Shown here piece after piece: positions 45,036 through 54,423 of a stretch of DNA of 64,000 bases. The stretch lies in contig NZ_OY764059.1 of assembly GCF_963668085.1 (NCBI RefSeq), forward strand, positions 1,488,001 through 1,552,000, in the 5' to 3' direction. A model generated the notes under the pieces. The model did not search any database. It was not told the origin of the DNA and saw nothing but the letters and a program-made list of their open reading frames with translations. The translations under genes and the position numbers were made by a program. The stretch is from an uncultured Ilyobacter sp. (GTDB lineage: Bacteria; Fusobacteriota; Fusobacteriia; Fusobacteriales; Fusobacteriaceae). Numbering within the stretch: the first letter of the stretch is position 1; every line of letters begins with the position of its first letter.

Positions 45036-45359
45036 TTATCTAAGTGGCAGACCCTTTACAAGTCTTGCTCCGTTGCTTCCTAAATCTCTCAATTTATTTT
45101 TTTCTACAAAAATGTTTGCCTTTTGTATATATTCCTTATCGTACTTTCTTGTTGTTAGAAGGGCGTCGCCATTTTCTAATACTCCGATACCTATCTCTAG
45201 AGTTCCTGAAACATAATTTTCTTTGACAACTTCTTTAGAAGGTACAATTTTCAGAAGATATGGTATCTCTTCCTCCTCTATACCCCACAAAATTTCATTA
45301 ATATATTCCCTGTCAATATTATCTGAGCAAAATAATGTTATATTAGGCCTGTTGTCCAT
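45036..45359 (-). CDS. gdrB: Glycerol/diol dehydratase reactivating factor, small subunit
   Basis: A 107-residue protein resembling DdrB/PduH/GdrB: PNITLFCS at the N-terminus, EEIPYLLK, IGIGVL and the C-terminal R-LGSNGARLVKGLPLR. With the large subunit it swaps out damaged cobalamin from the dehydratase. It overlaps the end of the large-subunit gene by 17 bases, with GGGGG as RBS. In Klebsiella the small-subunit gene lies apart from the large one; here they are adjacent. Confidence 0.9.
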   Translation of the reverse strand: MDNRPNITLFCSDNIDREYINEILWGIEEEEIPYLLKIVPSKEVVKENYVSGTLEIGIGVLENGDALLTTRKYDKEYIQKANIFVEKNKLRDLGSNGARLVKGLPLR

Positions 45360-47166
45360 CAGTCACCCCCATTACAAGTCCAGTGGCTACAGCATTTCTA
45401 GGGCCCTCTGTTCCTCTTATATTTCCGCATCCTGCTACTATTCCATACTCAGATAAAGCTTCAGTTATCATCTGAGATATTTCAAAATCCAATGCAGATC
45501 CTCCAACAATAACTACAAATTCAAAATCCCTAATATTTTTTGTATGAGAAACTTTCCTTAATGATCTAAGTACATTGGTTATAAAAATTTTTCTTTTGGC
45601 AGACCTTCTGATAATTCTGATTTTTTCCAGAGACATATCAAGGTCGATTGGAATAAGTTCACCTTCTTTTATAAGGACATTTTTAGCAAATACTTTCGAA
45701 GAAAGAGAGTTTTCAAAAAATTGAACATTTCCATCCTCGTGTCTTATATAAAATAGAGATTCTACTTTTGCCAGAGGATATTTTTTTATATCTTCAGCAA
45801 GATTAAAATCCTCTATACCCAGCTCTTTTTGAATAAGAAGTGTTGTCATATTACCAGCTCCGGCCAGATGAACCAGTTCTTTATTTCCATATCTGTCAAT
45901 GGAACATGCATCTGTCGAACCTGCTCCTATATCTACAATTACCAGAGGTGTTCCTGTGCCTGGAGTAGTTAGAGCACCGGTTATAGCCATATCTGCCTCT
46001 ACTCCTCCTACTTCTACTTTTACTCTCAGTTCTTTTTCAATCTCTTTCGCTACTTCGGACATTTGATTTTTTTTGGTATTTACCATTGCAGCTATTCCTA
46101 CAGCATTTTCAAATACAAATTCTTCTGCAATTCCCCCCTTTATCTTTTGTGGGACAAAGGTATCTACTGCCAATATGTCTTTTATTTTTATATTATCAAT
46201 GGACTCATTGGTGAAATTCCCCATTACACTTTTTACATTTTTTAGCATTCCTCCGATATTGGTTCCAGATTCTCCATTTATATCTTGGACATGCTCAATA
46301 CTTCCCAGGGCTTTCATTATTCTTTTGGAACCCTCTTCTATATTTACACTTTTTGACCTGTAGTTTCCGTCAATCTGTATCCTTCCAGCAGGGATAACCT
46401 TCTCTTTTACATCTCCGTGAGGTGTCTTGATAACTACTCCAGACCTGTTGCCTATAAGTGCTTTAGAAATAGGAACTATTTTTTTAGTCTCTTCTGAAGT
46501 GAGGGAAAAAATTGTGGCAATGCCATATGGATTTGAAATAACCTCTATTATTTTTCCCTGTGGAGCTACTTCTACAGCAGCCTTCATCCCTGTAGGTACT
46601 TTTTTAACAAAAAGTACCTCATCAACTATGGGGATTTTATTTATGAGTCTGTTATTTATGAGAACCCCATCATCTTTTTGAATAATAGCACCCTTTATTT
46701 TGCATCCATTTTTAAAAGCTTCATTGATTCTGTGAGCTACCTCTAAGAAGCTGAAACTTTTTTCCACTATTACTATGTAATCTTTATCATTTTCAAAATT
46801 TCCAAGCTCTTGGAATAGGATTGTTTCTCCTATCCCAAGACCTATTCCCCCAGGAGTTGAAGGGTTATGTCCAATCATAGTAGACTCTGTAATTATTGTT
46901 TCTGTTATAGTTTCCATAGAAACGTCTCCTATAACAGGAGTAGCTTCATTTATCCTGATTAAAGATAAATCTGCACTTTTTAAATCAGCTCTTTTCATTG
47001 CCTTCTTAATGGCTCTTTTTATTCCCAAAACATTATCTTTAGTACCTTTTAAACCTGTTGTTTCATGTAAGGCACTGGATAAAAACTTACATTCTATATT
47101 GTCTACCTTTGCCAAAGCTACTTCTGTTGTAGCATTTCCAATATCTACACCCACTATGATCTTCAT
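45343..47166 (-). CDS. gdrA: Glycerol/diol dehydratase reactivating factor, large subunit
   Basis: A 607-residue chaperone-like ATPase of the DdrA/PduG/GdrA family. It begins VGVDIGNATTEVAL, a phosphate-binding loop of the actin/Hsp70 type, and has VDIGAGSTDA at about residue 410 and VGGSALDFEI near the C-terminus. Length equals Klebsiella DdrA (about 607-610). It reactivates glycerol-inactivated dehydratase using ATP and the small subunit. It lies 18 bases after the dehydratase small-subunit gene. Confidence 0.95.
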   Translation of the reverse strand: MKIIVGVDIGNATTEVALAKVDNIECKFLSSALHETTGLKGTKDNVLGIKRAIKKAMKRADLKSADLSLIRINEATPVIGDVSMETITETIITESTMIGHNPSTPGGIGLGIGETILFQELGNFENDKDYIVIVEKSFSFLEVAHRINEAFKNGCKIKGAIIQKDDGVLINNRLINKIPIVDEVLFVKKVPTGMKAAVEVAPQGKIIEVISNPYGIATIFSLTSEETKKIVPISKALIGNRSGVVIKTPHGDVKEKVIPAGRIQIDGNYRSKSVNIEEGSKRIMKALGSIEHVQDINGESGTNIGGMLKNVKSVMGNFTNESIDNIKIKDILAVDTFVPQKIKGGIAEEFVFENAVGIAAMVNTKKNQMSEVAKEIEKELRVKVEVGGVEADMAITGALTTPGTGTPLVIVDIGAGSTDACSIDRYGNKELVHLAGAGNMTTLLIQKELGIEDFNLAEDIKKYPLAKVESLFYIRHEDGNVQFFENSLSSKVFAKNVLIKEGELIPIDLDMSLEKIRIIRRSAKRKIFITNVLRSLRKVSHTKNIRDFEFVVIVGGSALDFEISQMITEALSEYGIVAGCGNIRGTEGPRNAVATGLVMGVTDGQQA

Positions 47167-47184
47167 AACTTTCCCCGAACCTTT

Positions 47185-47616
47185 CTAATCTTTTCTAAGT
47201 TGACCTCTTTGTTCATAAACTTCTGCGGCTTCCTTGATAAATGCAGATATTACAACAGCTGAATACTTACTTTCCAGTTCATCGGCTATTTCAAATAATT
47301 CTTCCTTTGAAGATCTGTAAGGTCTTAAAGCGTTGTAAGTTGCTAATATTTTATCATCTGGAATGGCAACCATTTCACTGGCTCTTTCAAAGTTCTTTGT
47401 TATAGTTGGCCTGTTACCTTTCTTTGCTATCTCTCCCTGTAATTTTAGAGTTTCAGGTGAGATTCTTATATCTTCAGGCTTTATATCTCCATTTATTACA
47501 TTTTCTAAAGTTATTTCATCCAAAGTTTTACCTGTGGATGTTTTCAACAATTCTTTTCTCTTTTCTCCTAATGGATAATCAGAGATTGGATTTATATTTT
47601 TAATATCTATATTCAT
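47185..47616 (-). CDS. dhaB3: Glycerol dehydratase small (gamma) subunit
   Basis: A 143-residue subunit with NPISDYPLGEKRKELL, IRISPETLKLQGEIAKK-NRP and LATYNALRPYRSSKEEL. Klebsiella glycerol dehydratase gamma is 141 residues, while diol dehydratase PduE is about 173, so the length favours a glycerol dehydratase. Part of the alpha2-beta2-gamma2 B12 enzyme. It follows the medium-subunit gene by 12 bases. Confidence 0.93.
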   Translation of the reverse strand: MNIDIKNINPISDYPLGEKRKELLKTSTGKTLDEITLENVINGDIKPEDIRISPETLKLQGEIAKKGNRPTITKNFERASEMVAIPDDKILATYNALRPYRSSKEELFEIADELESKYSAVVISAFIKEAAEVYEQRGQLRKD

Positions 47617-47628
47617 AATTCCTCCAAA

Positions 47629-48192
47629 CTAAAATTCATACTTTATTTCTACTGGTTTTCCGTGTTGAACGACATGTTTTGTCTCTTTTATATGTAGTAA
47701 TGCTGCTTTTGCCTGATATTTAGGTCTTGCCATCTGGTCACTGGCTACAGGGACTGGATTTGGAGATTCTCCCTTTGCATATTTTGCAGCATTTTTTCCT
47801 ATTAATCTGAATGTTTCAGGTGTTAATAGTGGAGCCTGTGGGAAAAGTTCTAGATTGTTTAGAGGAAGCAGGTCCTTTTGGTGGATTACTGTTGTTCCCT
47901 TTGACTGAATTCCTATTCCTATTCCAGAACCACTTAACTTTGCAGCATCCAGTGCCATAAATGAAACATCTGAAGTTCTTGTTACTCTTACGATTCTTGC
48001 CTTTAATCCCTCTTCCTCTATACCTGCGATAAGTTCAGTCAGGACTTCATCGTGAGGGACATCTGTTATTGTTTTATGTTGAAATTTTTTAAATGCAGGA
48101 GCCAGTCCTATAACTACTTCTTCAGATCTGCTTCCTTTTTTTGCTTCTCCGATTTCTTCTATCTTTACAGATGGTACAAATTTATTTTCCAT
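47629..48192 (-). CDS. dhaB2: Glycerol dehydratase medium (beta) subunit
   Basis: A 187-residue subunit that helps bind adenosylcobalamin. Family blocks [47 protein letters not shown] and [17 protein letters not shown] are present. Glycerol dehydratase beta is about 194 residues; PduD, with its N-terminal encapsulation extension, is about 224. The lack of that extension fits a free cytoplasmic enzyme. The start was set at the ATG giving MENKFVP, after GGGGAG; the longest frame would run into the large-subunit gene. Confidence 0.93.
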   Translation of the reverse strand: MENKFVPSVKIEEIGEAKKGSRSEEVVIGLAPAFKKFQHKTITDVPHDEVLTELIAGIEEEGLKARIVRVTRTSDVSFMALDAAKLSGSGIGIGIQSKGTTVIHQKDLLPLNNLELFPQAPLLTPETFRLIGKNAAKYAKGESPNPVPVASDQMARPKYQAKAALLHIKETKHVVQHGKPVEIKYEF

Positions 48193-48206
48193 AATAGTAA
48201 ACTCCC

Positions 48207-49871
48207 CTATTCTATACTTTCTGGTTTTATAGCTGATGGGATATTTTTGATCTCTTCCCATCTTTCCTCGCTTATTCTATATCCGCTTCCAGGACCCATG
48301 TAATCATTTCTATCGTTTATGGCACTCTTTATTTTAAAGCCTTTGTCTAATATAGCTGAAGTTTGCAGGTAATCTCCTGAAACTCTCTGTTTTAACATAC
48401 CTAAAACATGCTCAGCTACATCGTCAAATCCGCTTCTGCTAAGTCCTTTAACAAGATCTACTCCTGTTATTCCAGAGCTTAAAAGTTCTTCTGCCGCTTT
48501 TAAATCTTCAACCACATTTCTTGCAGGCATATCAACACTTCCGTGGGCATATGTTGCTGCTTCCACTTCTTCATCTGTTATTTCAGGAAGATCAAGTTCT
48601 TTGAATAACCCCTGTATTGCTCTGGCTGCTTTATTTCTTACTTTGACAATCTCATCTTCAGTTACAGGTTTTAAACCACCGTCTATTTTAAGGTCTCTCT
48701 GAAGAGCATTATAGTCATCAAAATCCTCTGCATCAAAATTTGATCCAGCAAACATGTTATCACAGTTTGGTACGGCACTATATCCTGAGAATATGAAGTC
48801 TGTTCCAGGAAGCATCTGCATTAGAGTTCTTGCTGTCCTTCTATATTCTGAGTGAGAGAATGTCTGGTCATTTGCTGATGCACATTCTAAGTCAAGTAAC
48901 ATTGCTATCAGGTTTTCAGCCAGTACAGCCCTTATTCCTCCAGGTAGTGACCCAGGCATCCCTATGCAGCTTACAGAACCATTTTGTAGTCCTTGTACTC
49001 CAGACCCTCTTGTTACGTAGATACATCTTGCTTCAAGGTAAAGCATTGATTTCCCTTCAGCATTTCCCATAAGAGCCTCTGAACCAGTTCCAGATGTAAA
49101 TCTCATTTTTAATCCTCTTGATGCATATGCTGAAGCAAGGAAGGCTTTTGACCAAGGAGTGTCGTCACCGTCTATAAACACTTGCTCTGTACCATATACA
49201 GACACTGTTTCTGCATAACTTGTGAATCCTTTCATTCCAAGCTCTAATTCAGTAGCTTCTTCTACAGAACACTGAGTCAGTATTCCTCCTCTACCTACTT
49301 GTGAACCTACAAATATTGAGATGGCATTGAAAGGTGCATATCTTACTATACCGATTGTAGTCTCCTGTTCATCAAAACCTCTTACTGACGCTTCGGCAGC
49401 ATCAGCGGCAATTAATACAGGATTGTCTCTCAAGTTAGTTACATGACACTGATTGGAAGGAGTTTTTCTGGCTCTCATTTTTTGTACGGCCATCATCATC
49501 TCTACAACATTCATGTGTTCCATAACTTTAATTATTTTTGCTGGGGTAATTCCTGTTGTTATTTCCAGCACTTCATCTCTTGATACATTTATGTCTACTA
49601 GTTTTTTAGATATTTCCATAGATGACATTTTCATAGCTTTTTCAGCATTTTCCATATTTATTGCATAATCTGCTATAAATCTGTCGATCATGTCAAATTC
49701 TTCTCTGCTTTTACCATCTAACTCTGTTATTTGACCATTTTCTATTTTCAAACTTGGATTAGGATCGTTAGGACTTTCCATTGCGATTAGTCCTTCTTCT
49801 ATCCATTCACTTATAAAGCCATCTTTATTTACAGGACGTTCGTTCAATACTTCAAATCTTTTTGATTTCAC
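48207..49871 (-). CDS. dhaB1: Glycerol dehydratase large (alpha) subunit
   Basis: A 554-residue TIM-barrel subunit of the coenzyme B12-dependent dehydratase that converts glycerol to 3-hydroxypropionaldehyde. It begins [19 protein letters not shown] and has [36 protein letters not shown] and [20 protein letters not shown], near-identical blocks in DhaB1 and PduC. Glycerol rather than propanediol is inferred from beta and gamma subunit lengths and from dhaT nearby. The start lies 17 bases after the GlcG-like gene. Confidence 0.96.
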   Translation of the reverse strand: MKSKRFEVLNERPVNKDGFISEWIEEGLIAMESPNDPNPSLKIENGQITELDGKSREEFDMIDRFIADYAINMENAEKAMKMSSMEISKKLVDINVSRDEVLEITTGITPAKIIKVMEHMNVVEMMMAVQKMRARKTPSNQCHVTNLRDNPVLIAADAAEASVRGFDEQETTIGIVRYAPFNAISIFVGSQVGRGGILTQCSVEEATELELGMKGFTSYAETVSVYGTEQVFIDGDDTPWSKAFLASAYASRGLKMRFTSGTGSEALMGNAEGKSMLYLEARCIYVTRGSGVQGLQNGSVSCIGMPGSLPGGIRAVLAENLIAMLLDLECASANDQTFSHSEYRRTARTLMQMLPGTDFIFSGYSAVPNCDNMFAGSNFDAEDFDDYNALQRDLKIDGGLKPVTEDEIVKVRNKAARAIQGLFKELDLPEITDEEVEAATYAHGSVDMPARNVVEDLKAAEELLSSGITGVDLVKGLSRSGFDDVAEHVLGMLKQRVSGDYLQTSAILDKGFKIKSAINDRNDYMGPGSGYRISEERWEEIKNIPSAIKPESIE

Positions 49872-49888
49872 TTATTATTCACCCCAAA

Positions 49889-50308
49889 CTATAAAATTTC
49901 TAAAGCTGCTTTAGCTATAGTCATATCTTCTTCAACTGTTCCGCCACTGACTCCTATGGCACCAATTACCTGTCCTTCAAAGACAACTGGGAATCCTCCT
50001 CCAAAAGAGATGATTCTTGCATCATTTGTAAGATTTAATCCATAAAGGCTTTCTCCAGGCTGAACAACTTGGCTAATTTCGTGAGTCCCAGTTTTTAATG
50101 CCCATGATGTAAAAGCCTTGTTATTTGCAATATCTACACTTGTTACGAAAGCTTTGTCCATTCTTTCTGTGTAAAGAAGGTTTCCTCCGGCATCTACTAC
50201 TGAAAAGACAACCGGTACATCGATTTCTTCAGCTTTTTTAATAGCTTTTTCTCCCATAAGTTTAGCAGTCTTCAATGTGATTTGTTTCACAGTTACGACA
50301 TCAATCAT
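49889..50308 (-). CDS. GlcG/HbpS-like heme-binding domain protein (PduO C-terminal type)
   Basis: A 139-residue protein of the GlcG/HbpS (DUF336) family: VPVVFSVVDAGGNLLYTERMD, GGGFPVVFEGQVIGAIGVSGG and EEDMTIAKAAL. Similar domains form the C-terminal half of PduO and occur beside glycerol dehydratase genes; some bind heme or cobalamin. No adenosyltransferase half is fused here. It is the first gene of the dehydratase operon. The start was set at the ATG giving MIDVVTV, 7 bases after GGGAGG, five codons inside a TTG start. Confidence 0.85.
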   Translation of the reverse strand: MIDVVTVKQITLKTAKLMGEKAIKKAEEIDVPVVFSVVDAGGNLLYTERMDKAFVTSVDIANNKAFTSWALKTGTHEISQVVQPGESLYGLNLTNDARIISFGGGFPVVFEGQVIGAIGVSGGTVEEDMTIAKAALEIL

Positions 50309-50341
50309 TTCATTACCTCCCAAATTTTAATTAAATCTGAT

Positions 50342-50380
50342 ACAAGATTCCTTTCCGGTTTCCGTCTATCCGACTCTTGT
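50342..50380 (-). promoter_or_regulatory. Structured leader of the dehydratase operon
   Basis: ACAAGA and TCTTGT (50375-50380 with 50342-50347) enclose a GC-rich segment with CGG and CCG arms. It lies just upstream of the first operon gene. No cobalamin riboswitch motif is seen. Low confidence that it has a function. Confidence 0.3.
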
Positions 50381-50461
50381 TTAAGAACACATATTACAAT
50401 ATCAGTTTAATTTGTTCTTTAAAAGGTAAAATTTTATCTAAAAATGGTACTTTTTGGTTTA

Positions 50462-51367
50462 TTAATATACTGTCTTGTTCTTTTTTTCGAATAATTCCCT
50501 ATATTTTTTGGGTGTTACCCCCACATGTTTTTTAAACATTTTGGTAAAATAGCTGGTATCTTCGATTCCGATGGAATACCCTATATTGTAGATTGTGTTA
50601 TTAGTTGACTTGAGCAAGTACTCTGCCTTTTCTATTTTTTTCCCGTTTAGATACTCTTTAAAATTCTTACCCACCTCTTTTTTGAAAACCTTGCTGAAAT
50701 GAGATACACTCAAATTGCAAAGAGACGCTGCTTTTTCTAAGCTTATATTTTTATCTAAGTTGTTTTTTACGTGATTTACAGCAGGCCCTACTGGCGATAT
50801 GGAAAGTTCCAAATTTTCCAGATTGTTATCAATTTTATGATTATGCCACTTTTTTGACTTTATGTTTTCCACGATATAAAAACTAGAGTAATAGACCATA
50901 TTTGCGATACTGTTTAATTCTTCATGGTAGAATTTTTGAAGTTTATCATAGGCATCTCTAACACTCTTATCCTTCATGCTATCCCCTATACTCTTCCCCA
51001 CATTCTTATCCAGAATCCTCTCTACACCGTAGCTTTCATTGGAAAGAAGTATGGCCTGACCTATCAGTATAGCCCCTAGATACTCTCCGTTTAGCACCAG
51101 AGGTATAGCCATATCAATAAGCCCAGAATGGCACCTGTATATATAAGGTGAGGAGGTACAAAAAGACCTGTTTAATGCTTTAACGTCACATTTTTCACAT
51201 AGACTCTTCAGTTTGTCGTTCTTCCTGAATATAGAACAAAACTCAGAATAGTTCTGCTTTTTGGTGATATAGTGCCCCTCTTTATCAACTATGACTATAG
51301 CTAATTTTGTTACATCTGCTATCTCCTGCTGGACTTTTTCTAGCTCTTGTTTAAATTTATAAAGCAT
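50462..51367 (-). CDS. PocR-domain AraC-family transcriptional regulator
   Basis: A 301-residue regulator. The N-terminal PocR ligand-sensing domain (about 5-165) has FCSIFRKNDKLKSLCEKCD, YRCHSGLIDMAIPLVL and YLGAILIGQ; PocR domains bind small diols such as 1,3-propanediol or 1,2-propanediol. The C-terminal AraC DNA-binding domain (about 195-297) has two HTH motifs (SLEKAASLCNLSVSHFSKVF and TIYNIGYSIGIEDTSYFTKMF). It probably activates the dehydratase operon and dhaT, which flank it. The start was set at the ATG 6 bases after AGGAGGG. Confidence 0.9.
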   Translation of the reverse strand: MLYKFKQELEKVQQEIADVTKLAIVIVDKEGHYITKKQNYSEFCSIFRKNDKLKSLCEKCDVKALNRSFCTSSPYIYRCHSGLIDMAIPLVLNGEYLGAILIGQAILLSNESYGVERILDKNVGKSIGDSMKDKSVRDAYDKLQKFYHEELNSIANMVYYSSFYIVENIKSKKWHNHKIDNNLENLELSISPVGPAVNHVKNNLDKNISLEKAASLCNLSVSHFSKVFKKEVGKNFKEYLNGKKIEKAEYLLKSTNNTIYNIGYSIGIEDTSYFTKMFKKHVGVTPKKYRELFEKKNKTVY

Positions 51368-51517
51368 CTTCACCCTCCTAAAATTTAAATCATATATGAA
51401 ATAAATGTAAAATTTCTTTATTTGCTTATAATAAAATATTCTAGCATATTTATTAGATTAAATGACATTTTTCACATTAAAAAATAGTTTTTTCCCATTT
51501 TTTAATATTATTTCACC

Positions 51518-51546
51518 TTGTTTAAAATGTTTCTGATTGATATATT
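51518..51546 (+). promoter_or_regulatory. Putative promoter of dhaT
   Basis: TTGTTT, a 17-base spacer and TATATT, 69 bases before dhaT. The surrounding 51374-51615 is very AT-rich; AraC-type half-sites could not be defined by eye. Confidence 0.45.
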
Positions 51547-51615
51547 TTCAATATGAACAAGAAAAAAATGTGTTGTTTTTATACACAAAAAACTAAAATT
51601 AGATGGAGGTAAAAG

Positions 51616-52773
51616 ATGAGATATTATGATTATTTGATGCCAAGTGTTAACTTTTTCGGACCTGGATGCCTTGAGGTTATAGGTGAGAGAGCTAAAATTT
51701 TAAACGGAACAAAAGCTTTAATAGTCACTGACAAGTTCTTAAGTTCACTAAAAGGTGGAGCTGTAGAAAAAACTTTGGAATATCTAAAATCCGCTGGAGT
51801 AGAAGCAGTTGTTTTTGACAATGTCGAGCCAAATCCTAAAGATACAAACGTATATGAAGGTGCAAAAGTTTATAAAGAGAATAATTGTGACATGATCATC
51901 ACTGTTGGTGGAGGATCTCCCCATGATTGTGGTAAAGGTATTGGTATTGCAGCTACTCACGATGGAGATATCTGCGACTATGCAGGCATAGAGACACTTA
52001 CTAATGCTCTGCCTCCAATTATTGCGGTAAATACTACTGCTGGTACAGCTTCTGAAGTTACAAGACATGCTGTTATCACCAATACTAAAACAAAGGTTAA
52101 GTTTGTAATCGTAAGCTGGAGAAATCTTCCTCAGGTTTCAATAAATGATCCACTTCTAATGATTGGAAAACCTGCGGGACTTACAGCTGCTACTGGAATG
52201 GATGCACTGACTCATGCTGTAGAGGCCTACATATCAAAAGATGCAAATCCTATAACTGATGCTGCAGCAATACAGGCTATCAAACTTATTGCTCAAAATC
52301 TGAGACTTGCCGTTGCAAACGGAGAAAACTTAAAAGCCAGAGAAAACATGGCCTACGCTTCTGTTCTTGCTGGAATGGCTTTTAACAACGGAAACCTAGG
52401 TTATGTACACGCTATGGCTCACCAATTAGGAGGGCTTTACGATATGCCCCACGGTATAGCAAATGCAATGCTTTTACCACATGTGTGTAAGTACAACATG
52501 ATCTCTAATCTGGATAAATTTGCTGATATTGCTGAATTCATGGGAGAAAATGTAGACGGACTTTCTAAATCAGAAGCTGCTGAAAAGGCAATCAGTGCAA
52601 TGTTCAGACTTTCGTCAGACCTTGGAATTCCAACAAGTTTAGAAGAAGCAGGAATCAAAGAGTCTGATATAGAATTGATGGCTGAAAACGCTCTTAAAGA
52701 TGGAAATGCATTTAGCAACCCTAGAAAAGGTAATGAAAAGGACGTTGAAAATATTTTTAAAGCTGCAATGTAG
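51616..52773 (+). CDS. dhaT: 1,3-propanediol dehydrogenase
   Basis: A 385-residue iron-dependent (group III) alcohol dehydrogenase that reduces 3-hydroxypropionaldehyde to 1,3-propanediol with NADH. The NAD-binding site is GGGSPHDCGKGIG (about 96-108). The iron ligands are the Asp and His of GMDALTHAVEAY and two His in VHAMAHQLGG and MPHGIANA. It begins MRYYDYLMPSVNFFGPGC, close to Klebsiella and Citrobacter DhaT. RBS TGGAGG precedes the ATG. It is divergent from the PocR regulator and completes the glycerol reductive branch. Confidence 0.95.
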   Translation: MRYYDYLMPSVNFFGPGCLEVIGERAKILNGTKALIVTDKFLSSLKGGAVEKTLEYLKSAGVEAVVFDNVEPNPKDTNVYEGAKVYKENNCDMIITVGGGSPHDCGKGIGIAATHDGDICDYAGIETLTNALPPIIAVNTTAGTASEVTRHAVITNTKTKVKFVIVSWRNLPQVSINDPLLMIGKPAGLTAATGMDALTHAVEAYISKDANPITDAAAIQAIKLIAQNLRLAVANGENLKARENMAYASVLAGMAFNNGNLGYVHAMAHQLGGLYDMPHGIANAMLLPHVCKYNMISNLDKFADIAEFMGENVDGLSKSEAAEKAISAMFRLSSDLGIPTSLEEAGIKESDIELMAENALKDGNAFSNPRKGNEKDVENIFKAAM

Positions 52774-52801
52774 TTATAGATAGAAAAATTTTAATAAAAA
52801 T

Positions 52802-52831
52802 CACGGGCAACTAAAGTTGTCTGTGTTTTTT
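52802..52831 (+). terminator. Terminator of dhaT
   Basis: CACGGGCAAC (52802-52811) pairs with GTTGTCTGTG (52816-52825; two G-U) around TAAA, followed by TTTTTT. Confidence 0.85.
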
Positions 52832-52894
52832 ATTATTTTAAATCCTTTATGATTTTAACTTTATCTGCTTTACAAGAGAAAGGAGAGAGACCAA

Positions 52895-53443
52895 ATGAAT
52901 TTTACACATTTAACTTTTATATCAATATGTCTAGCAGCAGACACCTTTGCTGTCTCCTTGTCCAAAGGATTTATAATTGAGAAATTAAAATTCACTGAAA
53001 TTTTTAAAATAAGTTTTATTTTTGCCATGTCCCAAACTATGATGTCTTTTCTTGGTTCCAAACTTGGAAAATTATTTATCAATCAAATCAGTGGATTTAG
53101 TCACATAATTATTTTTTTGATTTTAACTTTTACAGGAAGTAAAATGATCTTTGACGCCTGGAGGGAACATCGAAACAGGGATGCTCCTAGGTTTAAATTA
53201 AATTCTAACTTATTTATATTAAGTTTAGCCACAGGTATAGACTCTTTAATAATAGGAACATCTTTTTCATCAATATTAAATTCAAATATTAATTTTTTTA
53301 TTGTCTTTACAGCGGTGATAACTTCTATAGCATCCCTTACTGGAATTTTTTTAGGATATAAAAGTTCGTCTTTTATGAGCCACTACACAAATTTTGTAGG
53401 AGGAAGTGTCCTTATTCTTATAGGTTTCAAAAGCTTATTATGA
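52895..53443 (+). CDS. mntP: Manganese efflux pump MntP-like
   Basis: A 182-residue membrane protein with six hydrophobic segments in two repeats. Each repeat has a conserved acidic motif, AADTFAVSLSKG (about 13-24) and ATGIDSLIIG (about 110-119), as in E. coli MntP (YebN), which exports Mn2+. RBS AAAGGAGAG precedes the ATG. No yybP-ykoY manganese riboswitch is visible in the 121-base gap after dhaT. Confidence 0.85.
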   Translation: MNFTHLTFISICLAADTFAVSLSKGFIIEKLKFTEIFKISFIFAMSQTMMSFLGSKLGKLFINQISGFSHIIIFLILTFTGSKMIFDAWREHRNRDAPRFKLNSNLFILSLATGIDSLIIGTSFSSILNSNINFFIVFTAVITSIASLTGIFLGYKSSSFMSHYTNFVGGSVLILIGFKSLL

Positions 53444-53465
53444 TCTTAGTTTCTAAAAGATACAA

Positions 53466-53490
53466 TAAAAAAAGGGCCGAAAAACGACCC
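53466..53490 (-). terminator. Terminator of the tungsten cofactor operon
   Basis: GGGTCG/CGGCCC on the minus strand (53490-53485 with 53479-53474) with an AAAAA-complement loop, followed by TTTTTTT. Confidence 0.7.
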
Positions 53491-53504
53491 TACTGCAATC
53501 TTCT

Positions 53505-53954
53505 TCACACAACCTCTATACTGTCTCCTGCCTTCACCACGCCGCTTACTATAACCTTGGTAAATATACCTTCCTTTGGCATCACACATTCACCTACAGC
53601 TTGCTTTATGGCACATCCTGTGTGACACTCCTTGCCTATCTGCGTCACTTCCTGCAGTGATTCACCTATCTTAAGTTTAGTTCCTACAGGTAAGCTATAC
53701 AGCTCTAGTCCCTCTGTAGTTATATTCTCAGCAAATTTTCCGTCCTCTATATCTAGTCCTGCAGCCCTTACCTTATCTGCACTTTCACTTGCGAGGAGAC
53801 TCACCTGCCTATGCCAGTTTCCTGCATGGGCATCTCCCTCTAGACCGTGGTCAATTTTAAAATAACCTTCTTTTACTGGATTTTTAACAACACCCTTTGT
53901 TTTACTTATATTTACAGCTTTTACTCTTCCATGTATTTTTTTTTCTTTTTCCAT
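53505..53954 (-). CDS. MOSC domain protein
   Basis: A 149-residue MOSC (MOCO sulfurase C-terminal) protein: GVVKNPV, HGLEGDAHAGNWHRQVSLL, FAENITTEGLEL, VGTKLKIGE and the conserved Cys in GKECHTGCAI. Stand-alone MOSC proteins act on or carry molybdenum or tungsten cofactor; YiiM and YuaD are relatives. It is the last gene of the cofactor operon, 1 base after moaC. The start was set at the ATG giving MEKEKKI, after GGGGGAA, 11 codons inside the longest frame. Confidence 0.88.
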   Translation of the reverse strand: MEKEKKIHGRVKAVNISKTKGVVKNPVKEGYFKIDHGLEGDAHAGNWHRQVSLLASESADKVRAAGLDIEDGKFAENITTEGLELYSLPVGTKLKIGESLQEVTQIGKECHTGCAIKQAVGECVMPKEGIFTKVIVSGVVKAGDSIEVV

Positions 53955-53955
53955 A

Positions 53956-54423
53956 TTATTCCCCCAATGAAAAGTCTGATTTCCCACCTGTCTTCCTAAT
54001 TAATTTAATATCCCCAATTATCATTTTTTTATCTATTGCCTTGCACATATCATATATACTCAAACAGGCTACAGAAACTGCCGTAAGAGCTTCCATCTCT
54101 ATGCCAGTCTTACCAGTTGTTCTGACCTTTGCCTCTACCCATATTCTGTCTGAATCAACTGTAAAATTTATATCTGCACCGTCTATCAAAATATTATGGC
54201 ACATAGGAATAAGGTCCCAGGTTTTTTTGGCTCCCATTATCCCACCTACTTGTGCTACTGAGAGAACATCCCCCTTTTTTATTCCTCCATTTTTTACGGT
54301 TTCTATGGTTTTTTCTGCCATTAGGATATATCCCCTAGCCACTGCCACTCTGTCAGTCTGAGATTTATCTCCGACATCCACCATCCGAGCTCTGCCTTTA
54401 TCATTAAAATGAGTTAAGTTCAT
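53956..54423 (-). CDS. moaC: Cyclic pyranopterin monophosphate synthase
   Basis: A 155-residue enzyme that, with MoaA, makes cPMP, the first pterin of Mo/W cofactor synthesis. Motifs: MVDVGDKSQTDRVAVARG, IMGAKKTWDLIPMCHNI and TTGKTGIEMEALTAVSVA-LSIYDMCKA. Its ATG directly follows the moaA TGA (TGAATG), with GGAGG in the last moaA codons, so the two are translationally coupled. Confidence 0.96.
   Translation of the reverse strand: MNLTHFNDKGRARMVDVGDKSQTDRVAVARGYILMAEKTIETVKNGGIKKGDVLSVAQVGGIMGAKKTWDLIPMCHNILIDGADINFTVDSDRIWVEAKVRTTGKTGIEMEALTAVSVACLSIYDMCKAIDKKMIIGDIKLIRKTGGKSDFSLGE

Noticed and set aside
50309..50461. Adenosylcobalamin riboswitch before the B12-dependent dehydratase operon
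   Set aside because: The leader is too short and no B12-box sequence is seen; only a small hairpin is present.
44970..52773. Bacterial microcompartment locus
   Set aside because: No shell protein genes are present, and the dehydratase subunits lack encapsulation extensions.
52774..52894. yybP-ykoY manganese riboswitch before mntP
   Set aside because: The gap holds the dhaT terminator and AT-rich sequence; the conserved riboswitch loops are not there.
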